From contig JADCBP010000009.1 of assembly GCA_020253445.1 (NCBI GenBank), positions 62,001 through 126,000 on the forward strand: a DNA stretch of 64,000 bases, read 5' to 3'. Positions 1 to 8,514 of the stretch are shown in pieces. The notes beneath the pieces were generated by a model. The model did not search any database, was not told the origin of the DNA, and saw only the letters and a list, made by a program, of their open reading frames with translations. This DNA comes from Methylobacterium sp. Lineage in GTDB: Bacteria > Pseudomonadota > Alphaproteobacteria > Rhizobiales > Beijerinckiaceae. The translations under genes and the position numbers were made by a program. How positions within the stretch are numbered: position 1 is the first letter of the stretch; each line of letters begins with the position of its first letter.

Positions 1-1041
<1,041 letters not shown>

Positions 1042-1114
1042 TCCGCCCTCCCGGCTGAGGCGCGGGCTCAATGCCTGCGCCTTGTTTTCAAACCTTCGCG
1101 CGGCTTTCCCGATA

Positions 1115-1132
1115 TGTCAATAAAACTAGACA
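1115..1132. promoter_or_regulatory. PpsR/CrtJ box (perfect TGT-N12-ACA) upstream of bchF
   Basis: TGTCAATAAAACTAGACA matches the CrtJ/PpsR operator TGT-N12-ACA exactly. On the bchF strand its right arm also reads TTGACA, a -35-like hexamer, so repressor and polymerase would compete. Confidence 0.8.
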
Positions 1133-1397
1133 CAGAAATTGTAGTGAGCTGTCACGATGATTTTTCGGGCGGGGTGTTGCGCGATTTTTGCGACGGTTCA
1201 CGGGTTGCGCTTCGATCATTCAGGGCAAGCGGTTCCGGATCATTCGCGCGTCTGGATGGAAAATTGCGGCAACACGCCGCATTCACAAATTTATCGCGCT
1301 GCAACCCAAGAAAAATGTTCACTTATTGTAACGGGTGTCGAATTTCATTGCGGCGGGGTCGGAAAGGTGATCTTTTTGCTTGCCAGTGAAAGCTCCT

Positions 1398-1425
1398 TTG
1401 ACAAAACCTCCGTCTGCGACATAAT
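1398..1425 (+). promoter_or_regulatory. Sigma70-like promoter for ppaA
   Basis: TTGACA at 1398-1403 and CATAAT at 1420-1425 are separated by 16 bp. This is close to the consensus -35/-10 arrangement. The predicted transcript starts near 1432, about 90 nt before the preferred ppaA start. Confidence 0.55.
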
Positions 1426-1443
1426 GTCCCAAATGTGGGTTCC

Positions 1444-1457
1444 TTGATGCGCATCAA
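1444..1457. promoter_or_regulatory. FNR/FnrL-type box upstream of ppaA
   Basis: TTGATGCGCATCAA is a perfect TTGAT-N4-ATCAA palindrome, the FNR/FnrL/FixK consensus. It is centred about 18 bp downstream of the predicted start of transcription, a position that would favour repression of this promoter or activation of another one. Confidence 0.65.
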
Positions 1458-1519
1458 GATGTTCGATTGCGCGCAGTGCGGAAATGTCCATTTCCAATTA
1501 CACCTCGGGGGAGGGCGTG

Positions 1520-2446
1520 ATGGGTAGCGGGTATGATGACGGATTGAAAGGACCCGATGTTCTGGATGGCATCGAAGGCTCTTTCTCCCGCTATGCGCCA
1601 AGTTTCGAGACGCTGCAGGATTATGCTTCCGGACGAGGCTCTCATGGCGGTCGCGCACCCTCCTCGCAGGCCCTGATCGAGCGTACGGTCGAGGCCTCCG
1701 TGCTCACGACCTTGCTGCGCCGGCATGGCATTCTGCACCCGCCCGGCAACCATGCGGGCAACCATGCGGACCCGGCGCAAAGTCTTTCTGCGCAACCCGG
1801 GCCGGTCGATATGGAACGCTTCTCGGCCATTCTGGTGGCGGGCGATGGTCGCGGGGCTGTCGAATGGCTGGCACCGTGGCGTCACCGGTCGGGACAGCTG
1901 GATGATCGCATGGCGGGCCTTCTGTCGCAGGCCGCCCGGCAGCTTGGAAGTGCCTGGGAAGATGACAGTCTTTCCTTCGCTGAGGTCTCGCTGGGGGTTG
2001 TCACACTGCAGCGCGTTCTGCGCGAATTCGCACCTCCTTCCCACGCGCTGCCGCTGGTTGCCCGGCGCATGTTGCTGGCGCCCATGCCGGGCGAGGTGCA
2101 TTGTTTCGGTCTGAAGATGCTCGGCATCCGGTTCCAGCAGGCGGGCTGGGATTGCCAGACTGAATCGCAATTGTCCGAAGAGGCCCTGCTTTGCCGCGTG
2201 GGTGAGCAGCGCTATGACGTGGTTGGCCTCTCCACCCAATGTGCCGAGGACGAGGATCGTGCGGCCGGATTGATCATTCGGATCAGGCAGGCGTCCTGCG
2301 AACCGAGGGTCAGGGTCCTGCTCGGCGGTGCGCGTTTTGCGGGCCGGCCGGGGGTTGCGCTGGCGCTTGGCGCGGACCTCGCACCGTTGCCTTTCGCGGA
2401 ACTTTCGGAGGCTCTCGACCGTTTGATACCGGCTGACGGGGCCTGA
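1520..2446 (+). CDS. ppaA: PpaA/AerR-type B12-binding regulator of photosynthesis genes
   Basis: The product is 308 aa from ATG 1520. I prefer this to the in-frame ATG at 1484 because it follows a strong GGGGGAGGG ribosome site. The C-terminal half has the cobalamin-binding (Rossmann-like) fold of the PpaA/AerR family, with a degenerate DxHxxG motif read as EVHCFG and His194 as the probable cobalt ligand. AerR/PpaA proteins modulate the repressor CrtJ/PpsR in response to B12 and light, and this gene is directly followed by ppsR, as in other PGCs. The N-terminal third is poorly conserved. Control probably combines the promoter at 1398-1425 with the FNR box. The family call is firm; the symbol (ppaA or aerR) is by position. 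Confidence 0.85.
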   Translation: MGSGYDDGLKGPDVLDGIEGSFSRYAPSFETLQDYASGRGSHGGRAPSSQALIERTVEASVLTTLLRRHGILHPPGNHAGNHADPAQSLSAQPGPVDMERFSAILVAGDGRGAVEWLAPWRHRSGQLDDRMAGLLSQAARQLGSAWEDDSLSFAEVSLGVVTLQRVLREFAPPSHALPLVARRMLLAPMPGEVHCFGLKMLGIRFQQAGWDCQTESQLSEEALLCRVGEQRYDVVGLSTQCAEDEDRAAGLIIRIRQASCEPRVRVLLGGARFAGRPGVALALGADLAPLPFAELSEALDRLIPADGA

Positions 2447-2583
2447 ACCCGGCTCGATGGTGGCGAATATCGTTCCGGCATTGATCCGGTCTTGTATGGC
2501 ACGGACCTTGTTTATAACGACTGCCAAGGCCAAATCACGAAACATGATGCTGTCCGCCCAAGACCCCAACGAGCACAAGAGCA

Positions 2584-4029
2584 ATGGAAGATCAGGTCTC
2601 GGTTCAAAATGGTTCTGGCGGCATTCCCGAATGGGCCGGGGACGTCACCCCTGATTCAGCGGAACGGCTGGTCGCCTCGCTGTCTGACATCGCCATCGTG
2701 GTGGATGGCTCGGGCGTGATCCATGATGTGGTGACCAACGACAGCGAATTGGCGCGGGAAGTGGGGCAGGGCTGGCGCGGTCGGCCCTGGATCGAGATCG
2801 TCACGCCGGAGAGCCGCGCGAAGGTCGAGGATCTCATCGGGCGGGCGCTCAAGGGCAGCCCCACCCAGGCTCGCGAGATCAATCATCCGACTGACAAGGG
2901 CATTGATCTTCCGATCCGCTATTCGGCGGTCGCGCTTGGGCGCACGGGCCGAATCATCGCGGTGGGGCGGGATTTGCGGCGGCTTTCGGCGTTGCAGCGC
3001 AAGCTTGTCGAAACGCAGGACGTTCTTGAGCGCGATTATACCCGCTATCGCGCCGCGGAAACCCGCTATCGCATGCTCTTCCATGTGACGACCGATCCGG
3101 TCCTGATCGTGGATGGCGCGACACTTCGCATCACGGACGCCAATCCGGCCGCAATCCAGCAACTGGCACCCGTCTCCGACCGGCTCGTGAATCGTACCGT
3201 GCTCTCGTGCTTCGATTATGACAGCGGGCAACTCCTCGAATCGGCGCTGAAGACCGCGCGCCGCACGGGCACGGTGCCGAATATCGAGGCGCGGCTTGCC
3301 AATTCCGGCGCCGCCTTCGCCGTCAGCGTGGCGGTGTTCCGGCAGGAGCAGGAAGTCTCCTTCCTGCTGCAGATGCTGCCGGCGGAGAGCGCCCATGTGG
3401 CGCAGGCCAGTGGTGCGGCGCAGGATGTCGCGCGCGTCGTGGAGCATTTCCCGCTCGCCTTCGTCGTGATCGACGAGGAATGGCGCGTCACCGAGGCCAA
3501 CCAGGCCTTCCTTGAACTGGTGCATCTCGCTTCCAAGGAGCAGATCCTCGGGCAGGCAATCGGCAAGTGGCTGGGGCGGCCGGGCGTGGATATGGAATTG
3601 CTGATGGCGCGGCTGCGGGAAAGCCAGAGCGTGCGCAGCTTCCCGACCATCTTGCGTGGGTCCTTTGGCGGCTCCGAGGATATCGAGGTCACGGCGGCCT
3701 CGACCCTTTCGGGCCAATCGCAGATCTATGGCCTTCTGATGTCCCGGGCGCTGCTGCAGCCTGCGGCCGCGATGCGCGAGCCAAATCCCTACACATCCGT
3801 GGATCAGGTGACGGAGCTTGTCGGCCGCGTTTCGCTGAAGGACATGGTGCGCGAATCCGCTGACATCATCGAGAAGCTCTGCATCGAGGCGGCGCTGAAG
3901 CGTTCGGGCGACAATCGTGCCGCCGCCGCGCAGATGCTGGGTCTGAGCCGCCAGAGCTTCTATGCGAAGATGCGCCGTCATGGTCTTGGCAATCTCGGCG
4001 GCCTGGAGGATGACGAGAATGATGCGTGA
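2584..4029 (+). CDS. ppsR: Transcriptional regulator PpsR/CrtJ
   Basis: This 481-aa protein is the redox- and light-responsive repressor of bch, crt and puf/puc genes. It carries an N-terminal PAS-like region (about 25-130), a coiled linker (135-165), two further PAS domains (about 165-265 and 285-390) and a C-terminal Fis-type helix-turn-helix (about 425-470; GDNRAAAAQMLGLSRQSFY). It has only two cysteines. C433, in EKLCIEAALKRSG at the start of the HTH, corresponds in context to the redox Cys of CrtJ/PpsR (C420/C424). C209 lies in the second PAS domain. The matching TGT-N12-ACA operators occur several times in this window. Confidence 0.93.
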   Translation: MEDQVSVQNGSGGIPEWAGDVTPDSAERLVASLSDIAIVVDGSGVIHDVVTNDSELAREVGQGWRGRPWIEIVTPESRAKVEDLIGRALKGSPTQAREINHPTDKGIDLPIRYSAVALGRTGRIIAVGRDLRRLSALQRKLVETQDVLERDYTRYRAAETRYRMLFHVTTDPVLIVDGATLRITDANPAAIQQLAPVSDRLVNRTVLSCFDYDSGQLLESALKTARRTGTVPNIEARLANSGAAFAVSVAVFRQEQEVSFLLQMLPAESAHVAQASGAAQDVARVVEHFPLAFVVIDEEWRVTEANQAFLELVHLASKEQILGQAIGKWLGRPGVDMELLMARLRESQSVRSFPTILRGSFGGSEDIEVTAASTLSGQSQIYGLLMSRALLQPAAAMREPNPYTSVDQVTELVGRVSLKDMVRESADIIEKLCIEAALKRSGDNRAAAAQMLGLSRQSFYAKMRRHGLGNLGGLEDDENDA

Positions 4030-4054
4030 GGCATCGCGGCTCGCCCTTGAGGAT

Positions 4055-4072
4055 CGTCAAGCAAAATTGACA
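4055..4072. promoter_or_regulatory. PpsR box 1 upstream of bchG (one mismatch)
   Basis: CGTCAAGCAAAATTGACA fits TGTCAA-N6-TTGACA apart from the first base. It is the first of two adjacent boxes in the 94-bp gap between ppsR and bchG. Confidence 0.65.
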
Positions 4073-4076
4073 CTTG

Positions 4077-4094
4077 CGTAAAATAAAATTGACG
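4077..4094. promoter_or_regulatory. PpsR box 2 upstream of bchG (weaker)
   Basis: CGTAAAATAAAATTGACG has the core shape with C for T at the first base and G for A at the last. Its centre is 22 bp from box 1, about two helical turns, so two repressor units would lie on the same DNA face. Confidence 0.5.
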
Positions 4095-4123
4095 GCCCAT
4101 GCGGGTGGGGCTAGCCTTGCTGG

Positions 4124-5065
4124 ATGATGCGCGATCTTCTGCCTTCCGGTGCTGCCGAACCGATGGTGATCCACCGTCATTCCCATCCGCAGCCGCGCGC
4201 CCTGCTTGAACTCCTGAAGCCGATCACCTGGTTCCCGCCGATGTGGGCCTATCTGTGCGGCGTGGTTTCGGCAGGCTCCACCTTCTCCGAGACATGGCCG
4301 GCGGCTCTCGCCGGCGCCTTGCTGGCAGGTCCGCTGGTTTGTGGCACGAGCCAGGTCGTGAACGACTGGTATGATCGCCATGTCGATGCGGTGAACGAGC
4401 CGAACCGGCCGATACCCTCGGGCCGTGTGCCCGGTCGCTGGGGTTTCGCCTTCGCGGTGGCCTGGACCATTGTGTCCTTCCTGTTTGCCACGCTGCTCGG
4501 ACCCCAGGTGATGCTCGCCACATTGCTGGGGCTCGCCTGCGCCTGGGCCTATTCCGCGCCGCCGCTCCGCCTCAAGGGCAATGGCTGGTATGGCAACCTC
4601 GCGGTGGGCCTCTGCTACGAGGGGCTGCCCTGGTTCACGGGCGCGGCTGCCGTGCTCGGCACATGGCCGGATGCGCGCATCCTCGCGCTCGCCCTGCTCT
4701 ACAGCCTTGGTGCCCACGGCATCATGACGCTCAATGATTTCAAGTCGATCGAGGGTGACAAGCAGCATCATGTGCGTTCCATTCCCGTCCAGATCGGTGC
4801 CGAGCGGGCCGCGCGTCTCGCCTGCTGGGTGATGGCGGTGCCGCAGGTGGTCGTCATCGGGCTTCTCGTCCAATGGGGGGCGCCGGTTCATGCGGGGATC
4901 GTGACCGCCATGCTGCTCGCGCAGCTCGTGCTCATGCGCACCTTGGTCGCCCATCCGCGCGAGCGTGCGCCCTGGTATAACGGCACCGGGGTGACCCTCT
5001 ACGTGCTGGGCATGCTGGTCTGCGCTTTCGCGCTCCGTAGCCTCAACACAACCGGGGGGATGTGA
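4124..5065 (+). CDS. bchG: Bacteriochlorophyll synthase (BChlide esterifying enzyme) BchG
   Basis: BchG attaches geranylgeranyl or phytyl diphosphate to bacteriochlorophyllide a in the membrane. The 313-aa product is a UbiA-type prenyltransferase with about eight to nine hydrophobic segments. It carries the diphosphate/Mg-binding motif VNDWYDRHVDAVNEPNRPIP and a second aspartate-containing loop, LNDFKSIEGDKQHH. The start is ATG 4124 or 4127 with only a weak ribosome site; ATG 4163 is an alternative. Its stop overlaps the next start (TGATG), and bchG, the carrier protein gene and bchP form one unit, as in other purple bacteria. Confidence 0.95.
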   Translation: MMRDLLPSGAAEPMVIHRHSHPQPRALLELLKPITWFPPMWAYLCGVVSAGSTFSETWPAALAGALLAGPLVCGTSQVVNDWYDRHVDAVNEPNRPIPSGRVPGRWGFAFAVAWTIVSFLFATLLGPQVMLATLLGLACAWAYSAPPLRLKGNGWYGNLAVGLCYEGLPWFTGAAAVLGTWPDARILALALLYSLGAHGIMTLNDFKSIEGDKQHHVRSIPVQIGAERAARLACWVMAVPQVVVIGLLVQWGAPVHAGIVTAMLLAQLVLMRTLVAHPRERAPWYNGTGVTLYVLGMLVCAFALRSLNTTGGM

Positions 5066-6405
5066 TGAAACCATTGGGATGGCTGGGAATTTTTCGCCTT
5101 GGTCTGGTGCAGACGGCTTTAGGGGCCATCGTGGTTCTCACCACATCCACCATCAACCGGGTGATGGTGGTGGAACTGGCCTTGCCCGCCATGCTGCCCG
5201 GCCTGCTGGTGGGGCTGCATTATGCCGTGCAGGTGTTGCGCCCGCGCTGGGGGCATGGCGCGGATGTGGGCGGGCGCCTCACGCCCTGGATTCTCGGCGG
5301 CATGGCGACGCTTGCGCTGGGCGGATTCGGAGCGGCGCTCGGTGTCGCGCTGATGCAGAACTCGACCCTTCTCGGCCTCATGGTCTCCACGCTCGCCTTC
5401 CTGCTGATCGGCATCGGCGTTGGCGCCAGCGGAACCTCGCTCCTCGTGCTCCTCTCGAAACGCGTGGAGGACAAGCGCCGCCCCGCCGCGGCGACCATCG
5501 TCTGGGTGATGATGATCATCGGTTTCATCGTCACGGCGACGACCGCCGGGCATTTCCTCGATCCCTTCTCCTTCTCGCGCCTGCTTGTTGTCTCCGGCGC
5601 GGTGAGCGCGCTGGCCTTCCTGGTGAGCGTTCTCGCGGTCTGGGGCGTTGAAGGCGCGGGTGTGCTTCAGAAGGCCGAGGACGAGCCGAAAATCCCCTTC
5701 AGGGAGGCGATTGCGGAAGTGTGGGCCGAGCCGCATTCCCGGCTCTTCGCGATCTTCATCTTCCTCTCGATGGTCGCCTACAGCGCGCAGGATCTGATCC
5801 TCGAACCCTTCGCGGGGGTGGTCTTCGGCCTCACGCCGGGCGAGACGACCAAGCTTGCGGGGCTGCAGCATGCGGGCGTGCTCGCCGGGATGATCATGGT
5901 TGGGCTCGTGAGCACGGTTTTCAGCCGCCACAAGGCCGCGACGACGCGTTTCTGGACCGTCGGCGGCTGCCTTGCCTCGGCTCTGGCGCTGGCCGGCCTC
6001 GTGGCTTCGGCCATCATCGGCGAGGGCTTTCCGTTTCGTCCGAATGTGTTCCTCCTTGGCCTTGCGAATGGTGCGTTTGCCGCCGCCGCGATCGGCGCGA
6101 TGATGCGCCTGGTGAATGAGGGCAACCCCTCTCGTGCGGGCATTCGCATGGGTCTCTGGGGCGCGGCGCAGGGCATCGCCTTTGGTGCCGGTGGTCTGGT
6201 TGGCGCGATGGCCGCGGATATCGCGCGATTCTTCATCGCCTCCCAGGTTGCGGCCTATGCCGTTGTTTTCGCAGCGGAAGGCGTGCTCTTCCTCGTCTCG
6301 GCCGTGCTGGCCGATCGCATCGCGCGGCAATCGCGGCTGGCCCGAGGCCTGGCTGAACAGCCCCGCAAGGAGCCGGATATCTCCGGCCTCGCACTCGGCC
6401 GGTAA
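5065..6405 (+). CDS. PucC-family (BCD) MFS protein between bchG and bchP
   Basis: This 446-aa, roughly 12-segment membrane protein belongs to the BCD/PucC branch of the major facilitator superfamily, the group containing PucC, LhaA and the orf428 protein that sits between bchG and bchP in Rhodobacter. These proteins are implicated in delivering bacteriochlorophyll or assembling light-harvesting complexes. A GTG at 5062 is also possible; ATG 5065 overlaps the bchG stop. Family motifs include RPRWGHGADVGGRLTPWI near the first loop. The position between the esterifying and the tail-reducing enzymes suggests handling of newly esterified pigment. Its exact substrate is not shown by the sequence. 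Confidence 0.88.
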   Translation: MKPLGWLGIFRLGLVQTALGAIVVLTTSTINRVMVVELALPAMLPGLLVGLHYAVQVLRPRWGHGADVGGRLTPWILGGMATLALGGFGAALGVALMQNSTLLGLMVSTLAFLLIGIGVGASGTSLLVLLSKRVEDKRRPAAATIVWVMMIIGFIVTATTAGHFLDPFSFSRLLVVSGAVSALAFLVSVLAVWGVEGAGVLQKAEDEPKIPFREAIAEVWAEPHSRLFAIFIFLSMVAYSAQDLILEPFAGVVFGLTPGETTKLAGLQHAGVLAGMIMVGLVSTVFSRHKAATTRFWTVGGCLASALALAGLVASAIIGEGFPFRPNVFLLGLANGAFAAAAIGAMMRLVNEGNPSRAGIRMGLWGAAQGIAFGAGGLVGAMAADIARFFIASQVAAYAVVFAAEGVLFLVSAVLADRIARQSRLARGLAEQPRKEPDISGLALGR

Positions 6406-6417
6406 GGGGAGGGGACC

Positions 6418-7617
6418 ATGCTCGATCAGACCCGCTCCCAATTCGATGTCGTGGTGGTCGGCGGCGGCCCCTCGGGCGCGACGGCCGCGAAGGAACTGGC
6501 CGAAGCCGGTCATTCCGTGCTGCTGCTCGATCCGCAGGCGCGCATCAAGCCTTGCGGTGGCGCGGTGCCGCCCTGCTGCATCCGCGAATTCGACATCCCC
6601 GAGGATATGCTCGTCGCGAAGGTGCGTTCGGCGCGCATGATCGCGCCCTCCGCGATCGGCGTGGACATGCCCATCGAGGATGGTTTCGTGGGCATGGTCG
6701 ACCGCGCAACCTTCGATGAATGGCTTCGCGAACGGGCCCGGATGGCCGGCGCCACCCGGATTCGCGGCAGCTTCGAAAGCTTCTCGCGCGATGCCGATGG
6801 CACGGCGCTCGTCGAATATTCCCTGAAGGGCTCGCAAGCCCCAAACCGCATCGTGCGCGCCCGCATGGTGATCGGCGCGGATGGCGCGAATTCCCGCGTG
6901 GCAGCGGCGGCTCTTCCGGATGTGAAGCGCGTGCCCTTCGTCTTCGCCTACCATGAGATCGTGAAGGCCCCGGAACAGGCTTCGCCGCATTACGATCACG
7001 AGCGCTGCGATGTGATCTATCAGGGCAAGGTCTCGCCGGATTTCTATGGCTGGATCTTTCCGCATGGCGAGACTTTCAGCATCGGCACGGGCTCGGCGCA
7101 GAAAGGTTTCTCGCTGCGCGGCTCCATCGCGGAGTTGCGCCGCGCGACAGGCTTCGATGAACTCGAGACCATCCGCAAGGAAGGCGCGCCCATCCCCATG
7201 AAGCCCCTGAAGCGGTGGGACAATGGCCGTGACGTGCTGCTCGCGGGCGATGCTGCCGGCGTGGTCGCGCCCGCTTCGGGCGAGGGCATCTACTACGCCA
7301 TGCTCGGCGGGCGTCTCGCTGCGAAAGCGGTTGCCAAAGCGCTCGAAACCGGTGATGCCCGCGCGCTTTCCGAGGCACGACGTGCCTTCATGGCGGCGCA
7401 TGGTCGCATCTTCTGGATCCTGGGGCTGCTGCAATATTTCTGGTATCGGAACGACAAGCGCCGCGAGCAGTTCGTCAAGATCTGCCGGGATCCGGATGTG
7501 CAGAAGCTCACCTGGGATTCCTACATGAACAAGGCACTGGTGCGAGGCCGGTTCATGACTCACATGCGCATTCTAATAAATGATATCCGGCATTTGATGG
7601 GGTTCGCCCGGGCATGA
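6418..7617 (+). CDS. bchP: Geranylgeranyl (bacterio)chlorophyll reductase BchP
   Basis: BchP reduces the geranylgeranyl tail of bacteriochlorophyll to phytyl. The 399-aa flavoprotein begins with an FAD Rossmann motif (VVVGGGPSGATAAKELAEAG) and has the second FAD motif DVLLAGDAAGVVAPASGEGI near residue 275. The cysteine-rich segment KPCGGAVPPCC is typical of geranylgeranyl reductases. A GGGGAGGGGACC ribosome site precedes ATG 6418. The stop overlaps the tspO start (ATGA). Confidence 0.96.
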   Translation: MLDQTRSQFDVVVVGGGPSGATAAKELAEAGHSVLLLDPQARIKPCGGAVPPCCIREFDIPEDMLVAKVRSARMIAPSAIGVDMPIEDGFVGMVDRATFDEWLRERARMAGATRIRGSFESFSRDADGTALVEYSLKGSQAPNRIVRARMVIGADGANSRVAAAALPDVKRVPFVFAYHEIVKAPEQASPHYDHERCDVIYQGKVSPDFYGWIFPHGETFSIGTGSAQKGFSLRGSIAELRRATGFDELETIRKEGAPIPMKPLKRWDNGRDVLLAGDAAGVVAPASGEGIYYAMLGGRLAAKAVAKALETGDARALSEARRAFMAAHGRIFWILGLLQYFWYRNDKRREQFVKICRDPDVQKLTWDSYMNKALVRGRFMTHMRILINDIRHLMGFARA

Positions 7618-8129
7618 CGCGCGCGCGCGGGGCTCTCGCCCGGCAGGTGGCTGTCGCCACGCTGGCAGCCGTCGTGGTGATGGTGGCCGGTGGTTTCGCG
7701 ACCATACTCGGGCCCTGGTACGAGGCCTTGCGCAAGCCCGCCTGGCAGCCGCCGGGCTGGGTGTTCGGCCCGGCCTGGACGATGATTTCGATCCTCACGG
7801 TCATCGCCGCCGTGCTGGCCTGGCGGCGAGCGGAAACGCTCGCCATGCGGCGCTGGCTCGTCGTGGCCTTCGCGCTGAACGGTGGGCTGAATTTCCTCTG
7901 GTCCGTGTTGTTCTTCACGCTCAGGCGACCGGATTGGGCCTTGGTGGAAGTCGTCTTTCTCTGGCTTTCGATCCTTTCTCTTGTGATCTTGTGTGGAAGG
8001 CTGTCCCGATTGTCTGGCGTGCTGTTGCTGCCCTATCTGCTCTGGGTCAGCTTTGCGGCATTCCTCAACTGGACCATTGTCGGGCTCAACGCGCCTTTCG
8101 CGGTGCTTTTCCGGAGCCTCAACGCATGA
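7614..8129 (+). CDS. tspO: TspO/MBR family tryptophan-rich sensory protein
   Basis: The 171-aa product has five membrane segments and the TspO signature residues WYEALRKPAWQPPGWVFGPAW and LLWVSFAAFLNWTIVGLN. TspO proteins bind porphyrins; in Rhodobacter TspO affects expression of pigment genes in response to oxygen. Here it overlaps bchP by 4 nt and the next small gene by 4 nt, so it is translated with the pigment-tail enzymes. In Rhodobacter tspO lies with carotenoid genes, so the bchP neighbourhood is a different placement. Confidence 0.93.
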   Translation: MTRARGALARQVAVATLAAVVVMVAGGFATILGPWYEALRKPAWQPPGWVFGPAWTMISILTVIAAVLAWRRAETLAMRRWLVVAFALNGGLNFLWSVLFFTLRRPDWALVEVVFLWLSILSLVILCGRLSRLSGVLLLPYLLWVSFAAFLNWTIVGLNAPFAVLFRSLNA

Positions 8130-8404
8130 ATGAGCCGGGACTGGTCTTTGCGGGGGCGGTGATCGCTTTGCTGATCCTGCTGGCCGAGCTGGTCTGGCTC
8201 TGGCGGATGGCGCGGAACGGCTCGCCGAAGGCGCTGCCCAGGCTCACCATTTTCCTGATCGTCGGTGCCGGCGCGGGACTCATCGGCGCGCTCATCCTCG
8301 CGATGCTCGGGGCGCCGGCAAGGTGGAGCGGCCTTGCTTTGGCCTTTGCCGGCATCGCCCATGGCTGGGATCTTCTGCGTCGGCTTCATCGTTCCGACCG
8401 CTGA
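8126..8404 (+). CDS. Small membrane protein, function unknown
   Basis: This 92-aa protein has three hydrophobic stretches (about 6-26, 40-62 and 66-84) separated by short charged loops and ends in LRRLHRSDR. It begins with ATG inside the tspO stop (ATGA) and has the coding style of its neighbours, so it is likely real. I do not recognise the family. The coupling to tspO and position in the PGC suggest a membrane role linked to pigment metabolism, which is inference only. Confidence 0.65.
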   Translation: MNEPGLVFAGAVIALLILLAELVWLWRMARNGSPKALPRLTIFLIVGAGAGLIGALILAMLGAPARWSGLALAFAGIAHGWDLLRRLHRSDR

Positions 8405-8455
8405 ACAGGAATCCGCGAGCGTCTGTCGTTTTTCGCTTGCATGCGCCTCTGCACA

Positions 8456-8473
8456 TGTCAAAATAAATTGACA
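8456..8473. promoter_or_regulatory. Perfect PpsR box upstream of dxs
   Basis: TGTCAAAATAAATTGACA is a complete TGTCAA-N6-TTGACA palindrome. It ends 41 bp before the dxs ATG in a short gap of about 110 bp. It would place dxs, and probably the ispH-bchIDO-crtIB genes behind it, under PpsR. Confidence 0.8.
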
Positions 8474-8514
8474 GTCGAGTGTTTCGATCGTGGAACAACT
8501 CCGGGGAGGTGGCG

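Larger units (their letters stand above)
1042..1519. other. Divergent regulatory region between bchF and ppaA
   Basis: This non-coding gap of about 480 bp is more AT-rich than its surroundings. It holds a PpsR box near bchF, a sigma70-like promoter facing ppaA, and an FNR-type palindrome just downstream of that promoter. Short open frames cross it but none has a convincing ribosome site or family match. Confidence 0.6.

Noticed and set aside
1114-1447. Short overlapping open frames in the bchF-ppaA gap
   Set aside because: They lie across promoter and operator sequences, lack ribosome sites and have atypical codon use.
5119-7563. An 814-codon open frame antisense to the PucC-like and bchP genes
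   Set aside because: It is His/Arg/Glu-rich shadow sequence typical of the antisense of GC-rich genes, with no family motif; the plus strand carries clear genes.
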